Of a DNA stretch of 48,234 bases, positions 8,079-15,786 are shown one piece after another. Both the position numbers and the translations under genes were made by a program. The DNA is from Mesobacillus subterraneus (GTDB lineage: Bacteria > Bacillota > Bacilli > Bacillales > Cytobacillaceae). Under the pieces are notes generated by a model that worked only from the letters and a program-made list of their open reading frames with translations, was not told where the DNA came from and did no database searches. The stretch lies in NCBI RefSeq assembly GCF_023715485.1, contig NZ_JAMBOF010000026.1, positions 1-48,234 on the forward strand, in the 5' to 3' direction. The stretch's first letter is position 1. Each line of letters begins with the position of its first letter.

Positions 8079-8407
8079 ATTTTAAAAAAGAGTTCAACAA
8101 TTAGCTATTTAATCTGACAAAAATCTCACTATAAATAGCTGAAATTTCAGAAAAATACCTTTTTGTACAATCATTTTGTAATACTTTGGAAGAAAAAAGA
8201 AATAATCTATAAGACGTACCCGACAAATAATTACAATATAAATATAAAGCACCATATACAATGAAATTGGGAATGAAAGATAAGGAAAAAGGCACAGAAA
8301 AAGGCAAACTTGTTGAAAAACTAGGACGCAAAGTCACGGATCTAAGGTGCAATGTACTATGATGGCCGGACTGCCTGGAATACCAAATGTATTTTGGGGG
8401 GAAGAAC
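8079..8407. other. Intergenic region before sinI-like gene
   Basis: A 9-bp inverted repeat (AGCTATTTA at 8103-8111, TAAATAGCT at 8132-8140) lies shortly after the zinc-ribbon gene. A long minus-strand open frame crosses the region and the next gene but has no recognisable protein character. No other feature was found. Confidence 0.4.
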
Positions 8408-8554
8408 TTGATTAAAGAAAAGGCAATTTTCGAAGAACTAGATACGGAATGGATGCAGCTTATTATGGAAGCACTGGAAATGGGAATAAACAAAGAAGAA
8501 ATCAGGGAGTTTTTAACAAACTTCAACGGCCAGCAAATTGGTACAAAGATTTAA
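8408..8554 (+). CDS. sinI: SinI-like antirepressor, 48 residues, TTG start
   Basis: Translation from TTG at 8408 gives 48 residues containing ELDTEWMQLIMEALEMGI and then NKEEIREFL, which match the SinI helix pair (LDxEWxxLMxEAxxxxIxxEEIRxFL). A GGGGGG run 6 bases upstream acts as ribosome-binding site. SinI sequesters SinR by mimicking its C-terminal dimerisation helices, releasing biofilm genes. Here the gene converges on sinR (8744-9064, minus strand), whereas in B. subtilis sinI and sinR are co-directional, so it is probably controlled separately. The C-terminus is shorter than in B. subtilis SinI. Could serve either SinR-like protein. Confidence 0.8.
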   Translation: MIKEKAIFEELDTEWMQLIMEALEMGINKEEIREFLTNFNGQQIGTKI

Positions 8555-8584
8555 TACCTACATAGATAATAGTGAAGATGATCA

Positions 8585-8610
8585 AGCAGCTCTTTTGGAG
8601 GTGCTTTTTA
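8585..8610 (+). terminator. Weak terminator after sinI-like gene
   Basis: Stem AGCAGCTC / GAGGTGCT (one mismatch) followed by TTTTTATTTC. Confidence 0.5.
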
Positions 8611-8711
8611 TTTCTCATAAGCGCAAAACACAATTTATTTTAAAATAGGGCTCTATTAAGGGTTATGGTTGTTTAGACCTGGAAATCACAGCTAAGTTTA
8701 ACGTACTAAAA

Positions 8712-8740
8712 TAAAAAATGGACAGCATCGCTATCCATTT
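8712..8740 (-). terminator. Terminator after sinR (minus strand)
   Basis: Stem AAATGGA / TCCATTT just past the sinR stop, with a T-run on the minus strand. Confidence 0.65.
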
Positions 8741-8743
8741 AAA

Positions 8744-9064
8744 TTATTTATTATGAAGACGCCATTTATTAAATTCTAGAAACTCACGAAACTGATCTTT
8801 GGTTATGCCTGAATCCATTGCTTCTTTTACAAGGTTAACCCAATCATTATCCATATTTTCCTTGTCTGGCTGTTCGTGAATCAGATGGTCCACGGGTATA
8901 TTAAGAACTGCCGCAATTTTTTCTAAAAATTGGATTGATGGATTAGTTTGAAGATTACGCTCTAAGGAGCTCAAATATGATTTTGCAACGCCAGCTTGTT
9001 CTGCCAGTTCAGATAAGGACATTCTCTTTTCCTGCCGGAGTTTTTTTACGCGTTCACCAATCAC
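8744..9064 (-). CDS. sinR: SinR, biofilm/sporulation-decision repressor
   Basis: About 106 residues from the GTG at 9064, chosen because the product then begins MIGERVKKLRQEKRMSLSEL as in SinR; a GTG at 9076 is the longer option. The helix-turn-helix AEQAGVAKSYLSSLERNL continues with QTNPSIQFLEKIAAVL, almost the B. subtilis SinR sequence. The Sin domain DNDWVNLVKEAMDSGITKDQFREFLEFNKW carries the SinI-binding helices. SinR is a tetrameric repressor of matrix genes and is titrated by SinI. An inverted GTTC/GAAC motif lies about 57 bp upstream of the start, consistent with autoregulation. Confidence 0.88.
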   Translation of the reverse strand: MIGERVKKLRQEKRMSLSELAEQAGVAKSYLSSLERNLQTNPSIQFLEKIAAVLNIPVDHLIHEQPDKENMDNDWVNLVKEAMDSGITKDQFREFLEFNKWRLHNK

Positions 9065-9120
9065 TGTTATCCACACACCTTATCAATTTATATTTATATA
9101 ATAACAAATTACATGGAATA

Positions 9121-9136
9121 GTTCCATATTAAGAAC
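9121..9136. promoter_or_regulatory. Candidate SinR-type site upstream of sinR
   Basis: GTTCcatattaaGAAC, with another GAAC at about 9145-9148, lies upstream of the minus-strand sinR start. The half-sites only partly match GTTCTYT. The surrounding 9065-9381 region has no gene that I can see. Confidence 0.35.
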
Positions 9137-9381
9137 AGCTTATAGAACGATTATATCCAAATTCAGCTCCTGTATGGGTGTATTTTAAAAAAATATTGCT
9201 AAGAACGAGTTGGGAAAATTGGTGCTGAATGTATACATATTGGCTTCTAATTAAATTTTTTATGATTAGAACTTGTTATTTAGTTCCCTCTAAGAGGCAG
9301 CCAGTCCATCGCCAGGCTCACATTTGTGTTCAAAATGCTGAAAAAAAGGTAAAATGGTAGCATTCAGACGAGGTACGGGTG

Positions 9382-10113
9382 ATGATGATGCAAAAAAAGT
9401 ATTTGTTGATATACGAAGAAATCTCGAAACAGATCCAAGAGGGGCATTTCGCACCAAAGACGATTCTGCCTTCGGAAAATGAGTTTGCCGACAGCTATCA
9501 GACTTCGAGAGAAACGATCCGCAAAGCGCTGAATCTGCTGGCGCAAAATGGGTTCATCCAAAAAATCCGCGGGAAGGGCTCATTGGTGCTCGATTTGAAG
9601 AGGCATCAATTTCCGATTTCCGGGCTGGTCAGCTTCAAGGAATTGGCAGAGAACATGGGCGGGAAGGCGGAAACGAAGGTGGAGGAGTTTACCCTTCAGC
9701 AAGCTGGGCGGGAAATCTCAAGGGAATTGAATGTCGACGATGATGAACTGGCATGGAAAGTAAAAAGGGTGCGGCATATTGATAGCGAAAGAGTGATTCT
9801 TGATAAAGATTTTCTCGTCGAAAAACATGTCCCGGGGCTGACAAAGGAAAACTGTGAAAACTCGATCTTTGAATATATTGAAAAGAAGCTCGAAAAGAAG
9901 ATCAGCTTCGCGAAAAAAGAATTCACTGTCGAGGAACCGAGCGCAGAGGACCGGATGCTGCTCGATATGGAGGGCTTCCATGCCATCGTAGTCGTGAAAA
10001 ATTATATTTATTTCGATGACGCTACGCTGTTCCAATATACAGAGTCCAGACACCGCCCGGATAAGTTCCGGTTTGTCGACTTTGCAAGACGCATGGATAC
10101 GCCGTCTTTGTAA
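9382..10113 (+). CDS. treR: TreR-type GntR/HutC repressor (trehalose regulator)
   Basis: About 243 residues from the ATG at 9382 (GAGG 8 bases upstream; GTG at 9379 and two further ATGs are alternatives). An N-terminal GntR winged helix (ILPSENEFADSYQTSRETIRKALNLLAQNGFI, ending in RGKGSLV) is followed by an HutC-type UTRA effector domain (about 90-235). Overall it resembles the Bacillus trehalose-operon repressor TreR, including the FPISGLVSFKELAE linker. TreR responds to trehalose 6-phosphate and represses trePA. No treP or treA lies in the window and the flanking genes are unrelated, so it acts in trans or has been separated from its operon. Confidence 0.75.
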   Translation: MMMQKKYLLIYEEISKQIQEGHFAPKTILPSENEFADSYQTSRETIRKALNLLAQNGFIQKIRGKGSLVLDLKRHQFPISGLVSFKELAENMGGKAETKVEEFTLQQAGREISRELNVDDDELAWKVKRVRHIDSERVILDKDFLVEKHVPGLTKENCENSIFEYIEKKLEKKISFAKKEFTVEEPSAEDRMLLDMEGFHAIVVVKNYIYFDDATLFQYTESRHRPDKFRFVDFARRMDTPSL

Positions 10114-10141
10114 TCTATCGTTCTGCACAATAAGAAAAAAT

Positions 10142-10221
10142 AAGCTGCCAGGTTTGGATTGCCCTGATAGATAGACACATGGTCTAGCTATTGAAGGTGC
10201 AGTTCAAATTGGCAGCTTTTA
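10142..10221. terminator. Long-loop inverted repeat, probable bidirectional terminator
   Basis: AAGCTGCCA (10142-10150) and TGGCAGCTT (10210-10218) flank a long loop; T-rich and A-rich flanks occur on both sides. It lies between the convergent treR and comFB-like genes. Confidence 0.5.
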
Positions 10222-10228
10222 TTGTGGT

Positions 10229-10504
10229 TTAATGCTTCGGATATTTTCCGACAAGGTGGATGGCACTGATGATTCTTTTATTGATCCAGGCTCTGTTTTC
10301 CTGGGTATTGAGCTGTTCGAATACCATCTTTCGGCCATCTTCGGTTGTGACATAGTGACTTGGAAGAGTGTTCAAGCTGATGGCGATGATATCATTCCTG
10401 CACTTCTGGCAATTGCAGAAGGTCTGGTAATCAGGGCTCATCATCAAAACATTGACAAGAGTGGAAACCACTTCTTCCATTACATTGACATAGCTAATAT
10501 TCAT
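10229..10504 (-). CDS. ComFB-family protein (late competence development)
   Basis: 91 residues. The core CNCQKCRNDIIAISLNTLPSHYVTT is the diagnostic ComFB signature: a CxC..C zinc-site-like cluster followed by DIIALxLNxLPxxYV. In B. subtilis comFB lies in the comF operon and its exact role is unclear; it is dispensable for transformation, and related proteins are often small stand-alone regulators. Here it is a single gene far from comFA/comFC. The ribosome-binding site GGGAGAGAAG precedes the ATG. Convergent with treR. Confidence 0.8.
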   Translation of the reverse strand: MNISYVNVMEEVVSTLVNVLMMSPDYQTFCNCQKCRNDIIAISLNTLPSHYVTTEDGRKMVFEQLNTQENRAWINKRIISAIHLVGKYPKH

Positions 10505-10642
10505 GGTGATTCTTCTCTCCCTATTGATGTCCTAAATTAAATTATAGTTGAATAACAGAAATATAAAATGTTTTTTTTGCTTTCGTTTTAAGATGGGACT
10601 TTTCGCATATGTTTATTCTAAAAAATGGAACGTGATATAAAT

Positions 10643-10667
10643 GTTTCGCTAACGGAAGACAGGGAAC
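10643..10667 (+). promoter_or_regulatory. Candidate sigma-B promoter of yfkM-like gene
   Basis: GTTTCG, 13-base spacer, GGGAAC, close to the sigma-B consensus GTTT-N12-15-GGGWAW, 43 bases before the start codon. B. subtilis yfkM is itself a general-stress gene, which supports the call. Confidence 0.55.
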
Positions 10668-10709
10668 TTTAATAGTGGAGAATTTTTGTGAAAAGGAGAT
10701 GTTGATGCG

Positions 10710-11225
10710 ATGGCTAAGAAAATTGCCTGTTTAATAACCGATATGTTTGAGGATATAGAATATCTTGAACCTTCAAGAGCCTTTACCGAAGCTGGCCATG
10801 AAGTAATGACAATTGAAAAAGAAAAAGGAAAGACTGTCAAAGGCAAGCAGGAAAAAGCAGAGGTTAAAATTGATGAGAGCATCGATAACGTCAAACCAAA
10901 AGATTTCGATGCTCTCTTCATTCCAGGGGGCTTCTCACCTGACCTGCTCCGTGAAGATGAACGCTTTGTCCAGTTTGCCAAGGCATTCATGGATGAGAAA
11001 AAACCGGTATTCGCGATTTGCCATGGACCGCAGCTGCTGCTTACAGCAAAAACACTCGAAGGCAGAGGAGCCACCGGCTATAAATCCATCCGTGTCGACA
11101 TGGAATATGCCGGAGCAAAATACATGGACAAGGAAGTCGTCGTTTGCTGCAACCAGCTCGTGACAAGCAGGGAACCGAAGGACATACCAGCGTTCAACCG
11201 CGAAGCCCTTAAAGTGCTGCAATAA
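10710..11225 (+). CDS. yfkM: DJ-1/PfpI-family protein, YfkM-like general stress protein
   Basis: 171 residues, the length of the PfpI/YfkM/YraA group. The nucleophile elbow is AICHGPQLL (Cys followed by His), with an upstream glutamate in FEDIEYLEP and the FIPGGFSPD loop. Members act as deglycases, chaperones or peptidase-like hydrolases in stress. The start has AAGGAGATG upstream, and a sigma-B-like promoter is placed at 10643-10667. A terminator follows at 11236-11268. Single gene, cytoplasmic. Confidence 0.85.
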   Translation: MAKKIACLITDMFEDIEYLEPSRAFTEAGHEVMTIEKEKGKTVKGKQEKAEVKIDESIDNVKPKDFDALFIPGGFSPDLLREDERFVQFAKAFMDEKKPVFAICHGPQLLLTAKTLEGRGATGYKSIRVDMEYAGAKYMDKEVVVCCNQLVTSREPKDIPAFNREALKVLQ

Positions 11226-11235
11226 TATTTAGCTG

Positions 11236-11268
11236 AACCCTTTTGCTGAGAGGCAAGAGGGTTTTTTT
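11236..11268 (+). terminator. Terminator after yfkM-like gene
   Basis: AACCCTTTTGC / GCAAGAGGGTT hairpin followed by seven T residues. Confidence 0.8.
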
Positions 11269-11285
11269 ATTGATGGATAGTTACA

Positions 11286-11368
11286 GAATTGGAAAAAAAC
11301 GCGTGTTTTTTCCAGTTCGCTATAAAAAAGTTATTTTCGCTATAAAAACGAGAAAATCGCTATAATAA
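11286..11368 (+). repeat. 20-bp-period repeat array B, left part
   Basis: It begins with a head hairpin (AATTGGAAAAAA and TTTTTTCCAGTT) and continues with CGCTATAAAAA-type units exactly 20 bp apart. The last unit (CGC TATAATAA) is cut by IS256; its 8-bp core is the target duplication. Confidence 0.8.
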
Positions 11369-12742
11369 GGTTCCGTCAAGAATTATGTGTAAGCATCCAT
11401 ACTCTATGAGTTATATGTGGAGGGGTAGTCAGGCAGCCGAGGCTGCCTGACTACCCCTTTTTGGCTTTTGGATATCGCTCTTCAAACATCTTTAAAATCT
11501 TATCGTAAGCCAGCCCGAATCCTCCCAACCTTCTTCTTGCCCATCGCTCGTTATAGTCAATGGAGGTCAGGTAAATAATCTTCTCAGCTGCTTCGATATT
11601 AGGCAAACTGTTCATAGTCTTTAATCTCTTACGGACTTCCTTGTTCGTACGCTCGATTAGGTTCGTAGTATAGATATACTGTTGGACTTCTTTAGGGTAA
11701 CCTAAAAAAGTCAGGAGGACTGGCAGGTCTTCTTCCCAAGAGGCGAGTTCCCGGCTATAATTCTTTTTCCATTTCTTCTTTACCATTCCAAACATTTCTT
11801 CTGCTTCTTCATATGTGCTTGATGTGTAGACCTTTTTCAAATCCATGCTTAGTTCTGCCTGATCCTTCTTTCGCGCTTTATTCATTGTTGAGCGGACCTT
11901 GTGTATGACGCACCGTTGAACATCTGCTTTTGGAAAGATAGATCTAAATGCCTCTTCGAGACCGGTCAGTCCGTCAAAAGCTCCAAGTAATACTTCCTGT
12001 ACTCCTCTGTTACGCAAGTCTTGGAGGATTTCCTTCCATCCATTTGAGGATTCTACTCCACCCACATAGAACCCAAGGATTTCCCTGTGTCCTTCTGGAG
12101 TAATACCTAGGACAATATAGACAGCTTCCTTGCCGACTGTATCCCTGCGGACTTTTACAAATAGGGCATCAAGAAATAAAGCACAATAACGTTGCTTGAG
12201 AGGACGATTCTGCCATTTTATAACGTCCTCCATTACAGCCGATGTAATATTGGAAATCGTTCCTGGGGAGTATTGTTCGCCAAGAAGGCTTTGCATGATT
12301 TTCCCTACCTGTCGAACTCCGACTCCGTGTTGATAAAGCTGGACAACCAATTCATCTACGGCAACCATTCGCCTTTGATAGGGTTCGAACATATTGGTTG
12401 TGAAGTCGCCCTTGCGATCCCTTGGAACAGAAAGATCGTCTACACGTCCATACATGGTGTCAAGAGTCCGAGGATAGTATCCGTTACGTGAGTTCCCATC
12501 TCCGACAGGTTCGTTTTCCAGGACACTCTTAATCTCCTCACGCAAGATGTATTCTATTTTCTCTTTAAGAATGTCCTGCATGGAGGCTTTTAGCATAGTG
12601 GCTAAATCTAGTTGGTCTGTGTTAAAATTGGACATGGATAAAGTACTCCTCTCAAAAGGTTATTGTGGTGATAACTCAGAGAGTACTTTGTCCTTTTTTC
12701 TTTGTCTAGAAAAAGGCCTTACACATACATTTATAAACCATC
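11369..12742 (-). mobile_element. Complete IS256-family insertion sequence, 1374 bp
   Basis: Bounded by 8-bp direct repeats TATAATAA at 11361-11368 and 12743-12750, the duplication length usual for IS256. Terminal repeats are imperfect: both ends share TATGTGTAAG starting 16 bases in. One transposase gene fills the element on the minus strand. Partial copies of the same element form both window ends. Inserted in a unit of repeat array B. Confidence 0.93.
11451..12635 (-). CDS. IS256-family (mutator-type) transposase
   Basis: 394 residues, full length. The catalytic DDE residues are visible: Asp156 in ALFLDALFVKV, Asp221 in GAFDGLTGLEEAF and Glu328 in TTNLIERTNKEVRKR. The family-typical Cys-x2-His pair (CVIH, 242-245) follows the second Asp. 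It moves the element by a copy-out-paste-in route with an 8-9 bp target duplication. The frame is uninterrupted, so the copy may be active. The same first codons occur at both window edges. Confidence 0.95.
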   Translation of the reverse strand: MSNFNTDQLDLATMLKASMQDILKEKIEYILREEIKSVLENEPVGDGNSRNGYYPRTLDTMYGRVDDLSVPRDRKGDFTTNMFEPYQRRMVAVDELVVQLYQHGVGVRQVGKIMQSLLGEQYSPGTISNITSAVMEDVIKWQNRPLKQRYCALFLDALFVKVRRDTVGKEAVYIVLGITPEGHREILGFYVGGVESSNGWKEILQDLRNRGVQEVLLGAFDGLTGLEEAFRSIFPKADVQRCVIHKVRSTMNKARKKDQAELSMDLKKVYTSSTYEEAEEMFGMVKKKWKKNYSRELASWEEDLPVLLTFLGYPKEVQQYIYTTNLIERTNKEVRKRLKTMNSLPNIEAAEKIIYLTSIDYNERWARRRLGGFGLAYDKILKMFEERYPKAKKG

Positions 12743-12852
12743 TATAATAAAATTATTTTCGCTATAAAAAAGAAAAAATCGCTATAATAAAATTATTTTC
12801 GCTATAAAAAGGAAATATTGCTATAAATAAATGATTTTCGCTATAAAAAAAT
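12743..12852 (+). repeat. 20-bp-period repeat array B, right part
   Basis: After the target duplication TATAATAA the array resumes with CGCTATAAAAA/CGCTATAATAAA units at 20-bp steps to about 12852; one unit has TGCTATAAA instead. Removing the IS and one duplication restores a continuous 20-bp register across the junction. Further on, TGAGTGGG (12855-12862) and CCCACTCA (12911-12918) form a distant inverted repeat. Confidence 0.8.
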
Positions 12853-13022
12853 CATGAGTGGGATTTACATTTTTATAATAAAAAGTTTTTTTACTGAAAA
12901 TATCATGAACCCCACTCAATTTAACGTGATTTATAATCCTCTTCAAGCATTCCTGTTCATTTTGCTAAAGCCTTTGTATAAGATAATATAGAGAAAGAGG
13001 TTTGAATCAGGGAGATGAAGGA

Positions 13023-13772
13023 ATGATCGTTTTAAAATCAGCACGTGAAATTGAGAACATGAGGGAAGCTGGAAAGCTGCTTGCTTCTGTCCATAAAAAG
13101 CTTCGTTCATTGATCAAGCCAGGGGTGACAACCCTGGAAATTGACGAGTTCGTAGAAGATTACTTAAAGAAGCATGGAGCAACTCCCCAGCAAAAGGGAT
13201 ACCGGGACTATAAATACGCGACCTGCGCGAGCATCAATGATGAAGTTTGCCACGGTTTTCCGCGAAAAGAAGCTTTGAAGGACGGCGATATTGTTACAGT
13301 AGATATGGTTGTGAACTTGAATGGCGCACTGGCGGATTCGGCATGGAGCTATGCTGTAGGAAATGTCAGTGAACAGGCTCAAAAATTACTTGATGTAACT
13401 AAAGAAGCTTTGTACCGCGGGATTGCTGCATCTGTACCCGGCAATCGCATTGGCGACATCGGCCACGCCATCCAGTCCTATGTTGAAGCTGAAGGCTTCT
13501 CGGTTGTCCGTGAATTCATCGGCCATGGCATTGGCGCAGTCATCCATGAAAAGCCGGATATTCCGCACTATGGCTTGCCAGGAAGAGGACCAAGAATCAA
13601 GGAAGGCATGGTATTCACGATCGAACCGATGGTCAATATCGGCCAATGGAAAACAAAGATGGATAATAACGGCTGGACAGCTCGGACGGTTGATGGAGAA
13701 TTGTCTGCACAGTATGAGCACACTATTGCCATCACCAAGGATGGCCCCATTATTTTGACAGAGCAGGAATGA
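13023..13772 (+). CDS. map: Methionine aminopeptidase, type I
   Basis: About 249 residues from the ATG at 13023, with GGGAG upstream; a TTG at 13002 is the longer option. The five metal ligands are in place: Asp in VTVDMV, Asp in ADSAW, His in GHGIG, Glu in TIEPMVN and Glu in QYEHT. The enzyme removes the N-terminal Met from nascent proteins and needs two divalent metals. It lacks an N-terminal zinc-finger extension. Bacillus usually has a map gene in the ribosomal-protein operon, so this stand-alone gene is probably the second isozyme. A terminator-like hairpin follows. Confidence 0.92.
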   Translation: MIVLKSAREIENMREAGKLLASVHKKLRSLIKPGVTTLEIDEFVEDYLKKHGATPQQKGYRDYKYATCASINDEVCHGFPRKEALKDGDIVTVDMVVNLNGALADSAWSYAVGNVSEQAQKLLDVTKEALYRGIAASVPGNRIGDIGHAIQSYVEAEGFSVVREFIGHGIGAVIHEKPDIPHYGLPGRGPRIKEGMVFTIEPMVNIGQWKTKMDNNGWTARTVDGELSAQYEHTIAITKDGPIILTEQE

Positions 13773-13782
13773 TGAGAAAATC

Positions 13783-13812
13783 GAGCTGAACAGAGTTTGG
13801 CTCTTTTTTTTA
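13783..13812 (+). terminator. Terminator after map
   Basis: Short GC-poor hairpin (GAGC / GCTC) followed by nine T residues. Confidence 0.45.
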
Positions 13813-13818
13813 TTGCTG

Positions 13819-13835
13819 ATGAAAATAATTTTCAT
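13819..13835. promoter_or_regulatory. Palindromic operator, probably for the RpiR regulator (copy 1)
   Basis: ATGAAAATAATTTTCAT is a 17-bp palindrome, 62 bp before the rpiR-type start codon. The same sequence with one central change occurs upstream of gnd at 14758. Downstream of both copies TTTGATAC followed by AAT or TAT looks like a shared -10 region. Confidence 0.65.
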
Positions 13836-13897
13836 GATTGATAAATAAACGTAAAAATAATTTGATACAATAACACTGTTAAAAAGGGGGCGGCAAA

Positions 13898-14758
13898 ATG
13901 GCAAGCGAACTAAACGGACAAAATGTCATCGTGAAAATAAAAGCAATCCACTCCTCCTTGTCATCCAAGGAGAAGGCAGTAGCTGACTACATAATGAATA
14001 ATCCACAGGAAATCATCCATCTTTCAATTACCGAGTTCTCTGAATACAGTTCTGTCGCAGAAGCCACGATTTTCCGCTTTTGCAAGCGTCTTGGATTCAG
14101 GGGGTACCAGGCGTTCAAAATTGCCCTTGCAAGCGAAGTCGTGGAACCGATCAAGAATATCCATGAAGAAATCAAGGAAGAGGATGATGTCCATACACTT
14201 GCTGAAAAAGTCTTCGCCGGCCATATCGAGGCAATCAAGGATACGCTCAATCTATTGGATGCAAAGATGCTCGAAGAAATCGTGGAGATCCTTAGCAAGG
14301 CTTCAAGAATCGATTTTTACGGTTCAGGCGGATCGTCAGCCATCGCGCTCGATGCCTACCATAAATTTTTAAGGACAGGCATTAACTGCAATGCGCACAG
14401 CGACGGACATCAGCAGATCATCTCGGCAGCGCTGCTCGTTCCTGGGCAGGCGGCAATCGGGATTTCCCACAGCGGCAGCAATAAAGATGTCACAGAAGCG
14501 CTTCGGATTGCAAAAGCTAATGGGGCAGCGACCATTGCGATCACAAATCACTATAAATCTCCTTTGTCGAAGGAAGCAGATTTTGTCCTATATACCACTT
14601 CGCGTGAAACTTTTTTTCGCTCCGAGGCACTGGCATCAAGGCTTGTCCAGCTGAGTTTGATTGACGTTTTACATGTGGCAGTTTCAGTAAGGAAGCAGGA
14701 AGAAACACTTGGGAATCTGCAAAAAATCAGGGAAGCGATCGCGATTAAAAGATATTGA
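13898..14758 (+). CDS. RpiR/MurR-family regulator with SIS domain
   Basis: 286 residues. N-terminal HTH_6 domain (about 1-80: LSSKEKAVADYIMNNPQEI, then SVAEATIFRFCKRLGFRGYQAFK). A C-terminal SIS sugar-phosphate isomerase domain (about 125-255) has GSGGSSAIALDAYHKF and GISHSGSNKDVTEAL as phosphosugar-binding loops. Such regulators sense sugar phosphates. The next gene is 6-phosphogluconate dehydrogenase, and identical palindromes precede both genes. The regulator therefore probably controls itself and gnd, with 6-phosphogluconate or a pentose-phosphate intermediate as a plausible effector (inference). Ribosome-binding site AAAGGGGGCGG. Confidence 0.88.
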   Translation: MASELNGQNVIVKIKAIHSSLSSKEKAVADYIMNNPQEIIHLSITEFSEYSSVAEATIFRFCKRLGFRGYQAFKIALASEVVEPIKNIHEEIKEEDDVHTLAEKVFAGHIEAIKDTLNLLDAKMLEEIVEILSKASRIDFYGSGGSSAIALDAYHKFLRTGINCNAHSDGHQQIISAALLVPGQAAIGISHSGSNKDVTEALRIAKANGAATIAITNHYKSPLSKEADFVLYTTSRETFFRSEALASRLVQLSLIDVLHVAVSVRKQEETLGNLQKIREAIAIKRY

Positions 14759-14774
14759 TGAAAATTATTTTCAT
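14758..14774. promoter_or_regulatory. Palindromic operator, copy 2 (upstream of gnd)
   Basis: ATGAAAATTATTTTCAT, differing from copy 1 only at the central base. Its first base is the last base of the regulator's stop codon; gnd starts 67 bp downstream. Confidence 0.65.
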
Positions 14775-14841
14775 ATTTTACATATACAGACGAAAAAATA
14801 TTTGATACTATCTGGATATAACGAAGAAGGAGTGCATCTAC

Positions 14842-15744
14842 GTGAAACTTGGAATGGTTGGCCTTGGTAAAATGGGTTTTAATTTAGTATTGAATTTAAT
14901 GGAAAATGGCCATGAGGTAGTGGCTAATGATATTAACACTGAAGCAATGCAGAATATCGAAGCAAAAGGTGCAGAGATTGCACAAGATTATAAAACAATG
15001 GCAGAAATGCTTCCGAAGCCTCGTGTGATTTGGCTGATGATCCCGGCTGGATCGCTTATTGATCAGGTGATCGAGGGCTTCACTCCTTACTTAAAGGCAG
15101 GCGATATCCTGATCGACGGCGGAAACTCAAATTATAAGGATACTCTAAGACGTGCTGAGAAGCTTTCTCCAGCTGGCATCCACTTCATGGATGTAGGAAC
15201 GAGCGGCGGCATGGAAGGGGCACGCAATGGTGCCTGCACAATGATCGGCGGCGATGCCGAAGTATTTGCCCATGTAGAGCCAATTTTTAAAGACATTTCG
15301 ATTGAGAATGGCTACCTTTATACAGGCAAGGCTGGCAGCGGCCACTTCCTGAAAATGGTCCACAACGGCATCGAATACGGTATGATGCAGGCAATCGCTG
15401 AAGGCTTTGAAATCCTTGAGAAAAGCCCATTTGATTATGATTATAAAGAGGTTTCACGCGTCTGGAACCACGGATCAGTCATCCGCAGCTGGCTGATGGA
15501 ATTGATGGAAAATGCATTTTCAAAAGAGCCTAAGCTCGAAAGCATCAAGGGTGTCATGCATTCTTCAGGTGAAGGCAAATGGACAGTAGAAACTGCGCTT
15601 GACCTGCAAACTGCAGCGCCTGTAATCGCGCTGTCACTGATGATGCGTTACCGCTCATTGGAAGACGATACGTTCACAGGTAAAGTCGTAGCCGCATTGA
15701 GAAATGAATTCGGCGGGCATGCTGTTGAACGAAAAGAAGACTAA
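14842..15744 (+). CDS. gnd: 6-phosphogluconate dehydrogenase, short YqeC/GndA type
   Basis: 300 residues, the short class rather than the 470-residue dimeric Gnd. The Rossmann motif MVGLGKMGFNL is followed by an acidic residue at the end of strand 2 (VVANDIN), which in this family favours NAD over NADP. The substrate loops DGGNSNYKDT and DVGTSGGMEGARNG and the catalytic Lys/Asn in HFLKMVHNGIEYGMM are present. It converts 6-phosphogluconate to ribulose 5-phosphate and CO2. The start is GTG with GAAGGAG upstream. A strong terminator follows. Confidence 0.9.
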   Translation: MKLGMVGLGKMGFNLVLNLMENGHEVVANDINTEAMQNIEAKGAEIAQDYKTMAEMLPKPRVIWLMIPAGSLIDQVIEGFTPYLKAGDILIDGGNSNYKDTLRRAEKLSPAGIHFMDVGTSGGMEGARNGACTMIGGDAEVFAHVEPIFKDISIENGYLYTGKAGSGHFLKMVHNGIEYGMMQAIAEGFEILEKSPFDYDYKEVSRVWNHGSVIRSWLMELMENAFSKEPKLESIKGVMHSSGEGKWTVETALDLQTAAPVIALSLMMRYRSLEDDTFTGKVVAALRNEFGGHAVERKED

Positions 15745-15757
15745 GATTCAGGTTCAG

Positions 15758-15786
15758 TCCCCCTCTTGATGAGGGGGATCTTTTTA
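15758..15786 (+). terminator. Terminator after gnd
   Basis: TCCCCCTC / GAGGGGGA stem, 5-base loop, then TCTTTTTAG. Confidence 0.85.

Noticed and set aside
8101-8526. 141-residue minus-strand open frame
   Set aside because: It overlaps the sinI-like gene, has no ribosome-binding site, and its composition (many Ser, Phe, Leu) is that of antisense to a real gene.
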